A stretch of 64,000 nucleotides of DNA, from assembly GCA_013396525.1 (NCBI GenBank), contig VWYX01000008.1, positions 1,488,001-1,552,000 of the forward strand, in the 5' to 3' direction. This document shows positions 1 to 9,100 of this stretch, in pieces. The notes beneath the pieces are model-generated. The model searched no databases, was not told the DNA's origin, and saw nothing but the letters and a program-made list of their open reading frames with translations. The position numbers and the translations under genes were made by a program. The stretch's first letter is position 1. Every line of letters starts with the position of its first letter. This DNA comes from Chaetorhynchus papuensis. Lineage: Eukaryota; Chordata; Aves; Passeriformes; Rhipiduridae.

Positions 1-37
1 GTTTTGGCACTTACTTAACGACTGAGGTCTTTTTTTT

Positions 38-106
38 TCAGGAACATGAGCAGCCTTTAGCATGGAAGGTATCTGAATGTGGAATCCTACATACAGTAAG
101 TTTCAC
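38..106 (-). CDS. PLEKHS1: PLEKHS1 terminal coding exon
   Basis: Behind a textbook pyrimidine tract and AAG acceptor the frame reads VKLTVCRIPHSDTFHAKGCS, then CS and a TGA stop at 38-40. VKLTVCRIP is the last strand of the PDZ-like module and IPHSDTFHA matches the IPNSxTFHA end of mammalian PLEKHS1. The 3' untranslated region and polyadenylation site continue beyond the left edge. Confidence 0.9.
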   Translation of the reverse strand: MKLTVCRIPHSDTFHAKGCSCS

Positions 107-3100
107 CTTAAAAAAGAAAAAAAAAAAGGGACATTTTTATAGCTTGTTATATCTGATCAATGTTAGTGCAACTATCTGACTTGTATTTGAACTAGATAAA
201 TAAAAATTCCCCATTAAGAGAGATTAGTATTTTTTTTCCTTGCTGAGACTGGCTTTCCTTTCTTTAGATGGCAACAGCATCTCATGACCTCAACCTTCTC
301 AGCAGAATTCAAATATGAATGTGTTTGGATATGGGTCATGAACCTGGATACTGAAATATGAGTTCAGAAACATATGTAATAGATCACAGTGGGGTTAAAG
401 AAAATCTTAGAAACCTCCCACTTTCTTCAAAAAACACAGTCTCACACAAAGAGATGTGTAGTGTTTGATAAGCAATAGGAGGTAGGCGTCCAGGGCTCTG
501 CCCTCAAAACCCCTATAAACAACTAGACATCCACTGAGGGCAATGGTTTATTTATAAATTTGCAATTTATATGCATTAGCCAAAAAATAAAAATCACAAG
601 TAACTCTAGTTTATGGTTGCCCAGTAAAATCTCTTGGGGTTGCTCAACCTCTTTTAGATCAAGTCCTCCAACCCTGCAGTGCTGACCTTGCATTCCCCAC
701 ACAGCTCAGGAATATGAGGTGCCACATCAGAATGATGCTGGGGAGCTGTTTGGTTCTGGAGTTCTTCATGCCAAACTTAGACCAGAGTAAACTGGTTTGA
801 ACTGAGACTCTTGAAATGCAGAAAGGAAATTGCTTTCTCATTTGGCTCGATACATTTGAGCCAAGGTTAGTCAAGCTTACCTCCTTTCTTGCAGACCTGC
901 TGATGAAGAAATAAGCCTCCTCCACACCCTGGGGCTGCAGGTCATTCACAGCCACCACATGGTCTCCGTGGTTAAACAAGCACCCCAGTCTGCGAGGACC
1001 AGTCCACTGAGAAATGCTGTGGAGGGCAGACAATAAAGGAAACACACAGGACATCCAGTTACTGCAGTGGTTGGACAGGATTGCAGTTGTGGGGCTGCCC
1101 TCTGGAAATGACTTTGTCACTTTTTTAATCTGGTTCTGGCTGAAACCATCACTAATTATTACACAGCATGCTGGATTCTGTAGAGACCTTTACAACAGCA
1201 GTTGAAATACAAACTCAAGTACACAAAGAATCAGAGAGAGCAGAAGGAATCACTGAAGTGCCAAAAAGCACTGCCCCTGCCCTGTTCTGTCCTGCCAGAA
1301 CTGCACATGAGTATCCATAGTTGTACATTTCTGTGCCTGTCACTTACTCCCATCTCACAGGCACTGTCACAAGACACCCAGACTCACCATATTCGTCCTG
1401 CTGCTTCAGTAAGTTTTAGGTAATTGTTAATATCAGCCAGGGGTACGAAAATATCCAATTTCTGCAGCTGCATCTCATCTGTAACTTGACTGTGAGAGAA
1501 AAACATCAGAGACCACAGGATCATAGAACAGCTCAAACTGGAAGGGACCCATCAGGATAATTGAGCCCAACCCCCAGCTCCCTGCAGACTCCCTAAAATT
1601 AAATGCTATGACTAAGAGCATCATCCAGATGCCTCTGGAACTCCGACAGGCTTGGCAAGCTCAAACCCATGAACACATCTGTCTGCTCTGGAACCAGCTG
1701 GAGAAGACACTTACCTGAGCAGTATAGACAAGTGAACCACTGAGAGGGGTAGCAAGTTTTGCCTTCTCTGAAGGGCTGGCTGCAGGCTGGTGCTGCTTTC
1801 TGGGAATTTTGTGTCTCTGTTTGCTTCCAAGTCTCTTGGATATGCGCTGTTGTTCTGGCATTTGGGAGGGGATGGGAGCCCATCACGTCTGCATGTGAGC
1901 TGGCATCTCTCATCCAGCAGCTTACTGAAGAGGAATGATGGTAAAAAATTAAGGGGTTTGACAATTCCAGGCACTCTTGCTGTGTTTGAAGCTGGATCAA
2001 GCAGCCATCAGCAAAGCAAAGAATAACAAGTTCTTGTAGAATATCCAGTGGACAATATAAAATCTAAGTAAAATAAACAGCCCTTCTAAAAATGGATCAT
2101 AAATTTCAAAATAAACGTTTTCAGTATGCAAAAACTACTTACTAAGCCTGAAAACATTCCAGCTAACAGCATGCCTTGACAAAGAAACTGAGTACAGATT
2201 GTTGGCCTTGGCTGTACTGGATCCTGCAGGGATGTAAAGTTGTCCCTTGGGAGATGTGATAACTCAGAAGTACTTGAACTCCTTTTAGTTTTATTTGATA
2301 AGCCTTATATTGCCTGGAGCTGACTCCCCATCATGCCCCAAACAAGACTGGGGTTAGTAGCAAAAGCTGCTCTTGGTGTATTTTAACTCAGATGGCATAA
2401 CCTTGTGAGGTTTTTATAGTAATTCCCTCTGGGGGAGTCCCAAAGGCACAGATGAGCTTGAATTAATCTACTGGGATAAACTGGTTAGTGGGTCTGCATT
2501 TCCAGCAGCCTCCCTCCATGTGGCCTAAGGTCTGACACCTACAGACAGTGAGATCTTAGGCCTTTCTGTGGGATGTGTCAAACACTGTACCTTCAAAATA
2601 CACAGCAACAGAGCCATTCTTTGGGTGGGAAAATGAAAGTGAGGATGTGACCTAACTCACATAACTTCTTAATGGAAAAGTTGGGAGCTAATGCCCCATC
2701 TCTACCTTTCTCTTTCAACCTCTAGGTAATGCTGCCTGCTCTGGAGAGCACCTGTCTGAAAGGTTGTTGGAGTTTGGCTGCAGTGACTCAGTAAAGTGAT
2801 GAGCTGCTGTGTCACGAAAACCCAGAAAATGTATGAGTCAACAAAAAGTGCTGCATCCTATAGTCAGAGCCTGTCTAAGTGCAGGAGTCTGCAGTGTGAG
2901 CTTAAATTTCATGTTGATGAGTTTGGATTTGACTCCAGTGCTCCCATGAGTGCTGAACTCTGTGAACCAAGACCCAATGAGGACTCATTCAAACAAGATG
3001 AAGCCTCTAGACCTTGTTATGCAAATACCAGAGATGTCAGCTCTACCTCTAGTGCTCTGTCACTTTGAATTTGCAAAACCTTAATGAAGTTGTTACTTAC

Positions 3101-6100
3101 AGTGATTTCATTGACATATAAATGTTCTCCTTTACTGGGGTGTTCTGCACTGGCTTCTCTTGCACAGGGACATCAGACTCAGCTGTAGGGTCAGGCCTGG
3201 ACACTTCAGTAGTGCACTGTCAGAAATACATAACAATGTAAGACATTAATGTCATTGCCCTGCCTGCAGAAGAAACCTCCCCCTTAATTTCCTTGTTTTG
3301 TTCAGAGCACAATGTGTTTAAACACATTGGCTAATGTAACCTGGCTTTCCTCAAATCAGTCAATTCCCAGGAACTGGGAGCTAGAAAGGTGCTTGAAACT
3401 TAAAAGTTAACGCTGGAATAATTGTCACTGCCAGACTGGGGCATGACAAGCCATACTCTAAAGTACTACCAGAAAAAAAATTGTTACCTTTTCATTTAAG
3501 CAGGCTGTAAAAGGAGACTTGTTCTTTGGGTATGCTTAACTTACAGTACTTAGATTATATGACCAAATCACATTGTTAATGTCCTTCAGTCAGATGTACA
3601 GCCTGTGACTTCTGCAGAAAACTGACCACTTATCTTCTCCTGACCACTGATTTCATGGGAAGCCTAGAGAAATTAGCCTCCCAAATTGGGTGTCAAAATT
3701 TGCATAAAATTACCAGCACAATTTCTCCTGCTGCCTTGTGTCACAGTGAAATGTAGACACCAAAATGTACCGCAGTGTTATAACAGTACTGCTTTAATGC
3801 AGCTTAGTGGTGCTTCAACAGAATTACATTTCAAAATATATAAAACTAATGTACTGTTACATTCTCTAAATGAAGTTTTCACTTTCAGGAAAAAAAAACA
3901 GCCCTACCCTATTATACAACAGGCAAAAGCCATCTACAATGAAACAATCAATTTGGGGAATTTCAACAAAATCAGCAATGTTTTTGTCAAAATGCCACTT
4001 TGCACCAGAAAGATCCTTTGAATGAATGAAGTGTATTTTTTCTTGTATAAATGAAAGCTCTATTACCTAATGCTTTATCTATGTATTCCTTTTGCAAGGT
4101 ACAAGTGGTTCCTCCTACCAGTTCCTCTTTGGCTCGTTAAATATCTCTTGTGTCCTTGGAGCTGTTAACAAACCAGAAGAACTCACAGCTGATGAACTAC
4201 CTTTGCTAAAACATTGCTGGGGGTTTGGTAATAATCTTCTTCGTCCTTTTTGATGTTTTCCTCTGGATCTGACAACAGCAGGTTTTCCTCGCTTCTTCCC
4301 AGAATTTTATCCTGCTGGAAGAACGGGTTTAACAGGCTCAGTTATACACATTAACGTGCACTTCTCCATTTACGTGGAGAAGTAATAGAATCAGCAAATA
4401 TTCACAGAAAACACAGGAAGGTACATTTCTCCTTGAAGTGAGATATGCTCAGAGCCAGCTTATTTTAGAAAACAGGGTTTCTATAGCTGTGCTGCTGCCT
4501 GTATTTTTGAAATTCAGTGCACACAGACAAAACCAGCCACTGGTATTAGTACTTCTCATAGATGGATTGGTGGTAACCAGGCTGTTGCCATTGATTGCAT
4601 GATCACAACCTGGTATTTTGTTTAAAAATCAAGTGTTTTAAACAGTTTTTTGTATGAATCTGCAGGAATTTAGGGTCACTCGTGTGGAAAAGATTTTCTA
4701 TTTGCTTTCAGTTCTGAAGCTCTTACTTTAGGAAGAAAATCTGTTGGAAATCTAGGGGGGAATTTGGATATATTTGTCCTTTTAAAGCAGCTTTTACTAT
4801 CAAGTAAAGAATGAATTTGTGATTCCCCTGACTAATGAGAAATTTATTTTCTCTTCTCTGTGAATAAAGATACTGCAGAAGGCTGGAGATCTGACATAGA
4901 ATCCTTTGTGTCCTGAGTGATATTCTGCCTTCATAAATATCTGAAACATTAAGTTTGAAGCAATTTGGTAAGTCAAGGAGAAAATAATCCCTCCACAAAG
5001 TTTACCTTTTCAAGTTGCAAAGAGAAATTATTTATTTTTATGTCTCCTTGTTGACTTCACTACAGTGAAGAGTATGGTAATTAGTATTTAGCTGCCTCCC
5101 AGTTCAATTCTCTGTGCAATGTTTGTGATGTAACTTTTTTATCTCAACACTTACATCCTCGGTTTCCATGGTGATCATTTTAATAATTGCTAAATATGCC
5201 ACGAATATATTACTGTTTTCAAGGTAAAGTAAATTAAACTAATTACTTTCTTACACATAACGAGAAGAAGCTGGCAATGAATATTAATTAAGGATGATTA
5301 CTGTATTTTTTTTTTCCTTGTTGGTATAAATGGCATTAAAATCAACTCATGCAATGGGAGTCAGAACAAACTTCAAGTGTCTGTTGAACCATAATATAGG
5401 ATTTACATCCAATTTTATATCCATTTACATTGGAGAGAAAGTAGGCTATGGAGAAAATTGGCTGTAGCACAAGATAGAAATGACACCTGAAGAGCAAGTG
5501 AGTCACTGTTACCTATAAGCTCCTTAAGGAAATGTATGTGTTGCCCTTAGACAGAGGAACCTGTTTCAAAAATTTGGATGTGTGGCAGATCCCAACAAGG
5601 GTGCCTTGCTGCCTGCAATACAGTAAATGCACAGCCCAGGGTGATGCAGGTCAGGGCTCCTCATTCTGATGTATTTCAGATCTCGAGAGCTGTGTATCAA
5701 AACAGCTGATACTGAATTGCTGAGTCAGATGAGGTTTGGCAGCTCCAGAAGATGGGTTGAAAAGGAGCCATGTCCCCTGATCCCTCCAGGGTCCCTGCCA
5801 GCATGACTAGACCCACTGACATGGAGAATCCTGTTTGTGTGAGTGACAGCTACTTAATAAAGCGTTTTTAAGGTCTGGACCTGGGTGAGGGAACCACCGA
5901 TAAAAAGCAAAGCACATCAGAAGCTTGAAATGGGGAGTCACACTGCTGAAAGGAAGTAAATGCAAGGGATTAGTTAGGGAGTCACTTGCTCCATGTCACT
6001 GAGCAGAGAATAGGCCCAGAGATGTTAGCAGATGTTAAGCTTATGAGGCAAGAGAAATATTTTTATCGAGTGAACAAACATTTTTGTTTCTTGTTCTCTG

Positions 6101-9100
6101 TACAGCAAGGTTCTTTATTTTCCCACATGCCGAAACAGAAACATGAGCTTTGTGCTACTCCCTCTGCTTCAGGCTAAAAAAGCTAAAATCCAAATTCCTT
6201 ATCATTTAACCCCCATGGTCAGTCTGTCCCAGCCCGAACAGCTGCATGTAATACCTGCTCTCTGAGGCATCGTAAGTATGAGAAGAATTAATGAATAAGA
6301 CAGAAAAGGTATGCACAAGGAAGAGACACAAAGAGATTCTTGACATACATGCAGAGCAGGACTGGTTAAATTCAGACCAAGGGTTAACTCGGTGCATTTC
6401 AGAGCTCAGACTCACAACTGAATTACTGCAGCTTTATAAGGTACTGTGCATCAGCTGAGCTATGCTGACTGCCTGTGGCATTGCAATGTAGTTTCAACCA
6501 TTCACTTCTTTCCACTAAATTTAGCTGCATTATCTCATAGCTGCTGTCAGCCTATATGCAAGGATGGTGATTGCAGAGTGTGATTTACCACCCTGTTAGC
6601 TGTGATAGCAGAACAGATTCTTTGCCCTGTATCTCAGCCACTCCAGGTCACAGGCCAGTGCATAAACTGTCAATAAAGATGGGTTTAAGCTGCAGAGTGG
6701 TGTGGTAGAGCCTTGGTTGTGCCTTCAGTCCTCTGGACTCTGCTGCAAAGGCAGCAATCCATGGCAGAGGAAAACTGCTACAGGCACTAGTTCAGGGAAC
6801 ACAGGTCAGAACACTTAGCCAGTAATACATGATAACATTCATGTTTTTATCTTTCCAGATCACTCCTGCTAGATATGGAAGTGAAATTACTTGAAGACAT
6901 ATTAATGCTGACAGAAGGTCAGTTCTGAGATGTGCCTCAATTTAACAAGCTCTTGTTCTGTAATTTAGTTACATTGACTCGACTGCTACTGGCAAAGGCT
7001 GAAGAAACAAACTATTTAGGAACAGCTGTGGCACAGCTGAGAAATGTGCAGGGAGGGACAAATCCTCAATCAGTGCAACTGCAGGGCTTTCTTCATCAAG
7101 TTTGTGAGAGCTGCCACAAGTTGCAGTTGCTGCACGGAAACTCTGAGGATCTGACTCCAAAACCCCCAAACAAACACAGGTATTTCAAGCAAGTTTTTAG
7201 AAGATTTTTAGAAGAAAACAGAATAAATATTTAGGAAACTTTCATAGTGGAAACCAACTCAGTATGCTGGAAAGTAGGTGGATAATCCATAGTCACAGAC
7301 AGCCAGGTGAGATAAAAGCCAATGTTCACTTCTGCAGACGGAACAAGGCAAGAGCTGTTTGATTTGTTCTGCTCACCAGGCTTGGAAAAACTCCTCTCGG
7401 TGAGTCACACTGAGCCTGATGAGGGCCAGGATCTGAATAAGGCCTGTTCTTGTCTTCTGAGGAACCATTCTCCTGTATACAAAGGAAAAACGTTGACTCC
7501 TCATAAAGACACACCGGAGGTGATTCACCCACATTCATTTTCCTCTCGCTGGGCCATTTGCACAGAGCTTTGTGGCTACAGAAACCCAGCAATTCCTTGG
7601 CTGCTATTTCATCCCGCTACCTGCACTGCAATTGCCGTGGAATGGCACCAATGTTTTCCCTCCTTTCTATTTAAATATTGAGGGGCAAGTCTGTAAGGCG
7701 CAGAGGAATTAGATCTAAACTCTCCTCTAAGCTTTACAGCCTAAAAAGAGAGAGAGAAAGAAAAGCACCATCACACTTCAAGAGGAATGTGGCTAGCAGC
7801 TGCCAAAACAATCATCACATGCCTCTGCCAGGGCATGTCAAAGCAAATCTTCAGGAGTTTACCTAATGCCCACTAATATTTGCCAGTCAGATGAGACAAC
7901 CAGTGAATATTTTCTCTCATTGCCTTTACTTACATGCCGACTTGCTTCAAAAGTATTTCCCTGTGGGGTCTGTGGTGTTACCATCCAGGCCCTACTCAGG
8001 ACCCCCACCAGAACAGACCACCCAGGTACCCACTGCAGAAGGTCTGAACAAATCTTGATGGAAAAGAGCAACTATACAAAAGAAATTTCACAGTCATGCT
8101 AGGCATAGACTCGTTACTAAGGATGGTCAATCTGTTTACCTTCTGGTAGCTTTGCCTGTCGGGAAGGCTGGTCATATCTACAGAATTCAAGCACAGTGGC
8201 AAAGAGGAGGGCCGGCTTCTGACTTCTGGATTTGGAAGATCTTGGTTCTAGAAATAAGGGAACAGCAGTCTAAGAAAACAGGCGCCTGTTGGGTGTGGGC
8301 TAAAATGTACCACCACATCCCACTAGAGCAAATTTTACTTCTAATGGCTCAGAGGTGTTGTCTATGCAGCATTTTTCAGGCAGACATAAATTTGCCCTGC
8401 TTGCACTTTGAGCTGTCTGGAAGCTGCAGGGATGTGAGTACTTAGTGCTGAGTCTAAACTGGTGGGCCTGGCTGGCTTACAAGGTGCAGAAACTTGGGCC
8501 TGAGCTTGAACTACTTCCAGGGCTTCCAGCTGGTTCATAACTTTGACAGACTGATGTAAAACAATGTGAAAATATGTCCAAAATGCACCTGCTAAATATA
8601 ACACACAAGTTTTCATTCTGATGCATCAAAAGTGTCGCTCATTGCAGCACAGTATCAATCATCCCCTCATTTCCATTTGGCTTACTCTTCAAAGAGATTC
8701 CTTCAATGTAAAATCAGTCCCAGTGCAGATAGACTGTGCAATGCCTGCTTGATGCATAAAGCCAGGGTACAGGATTTATATGAAAATGAATTTCGGAATA
8801 ACCAAGGTGAGAGGCAACTTGCAAGGCAAAAATCGGGAAAATTCCTTTGCGCAGTTTTCTAATGAAAATAGAAACATCTTTTTTTTCTAAATCAAGTATA
8901 GTAACATGTCACCTGAGGGCAGTATCCACCTCTTTTGTCCTCCCTGCAGATCGAAGATATCAGAGTGACCCAGTCCTCTGTTTCCTGCCTGTAGGGTGGA
9001 ACAACAGGAATGAAGACTTACTGACAGGTAACACACAAAGGCAATCCTTTTGCCTACCCACTTCCTCCTACGGGGCCCAAAACAAAAATTCCTGAGATCA

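Noticed and set aside
7370..7450. Possible additional PLEKHS1 exon (DKNRPYSDPGPHQAQ)
   Set aside because: Inclusion would break the reading frame between two phase-0 neighbours.
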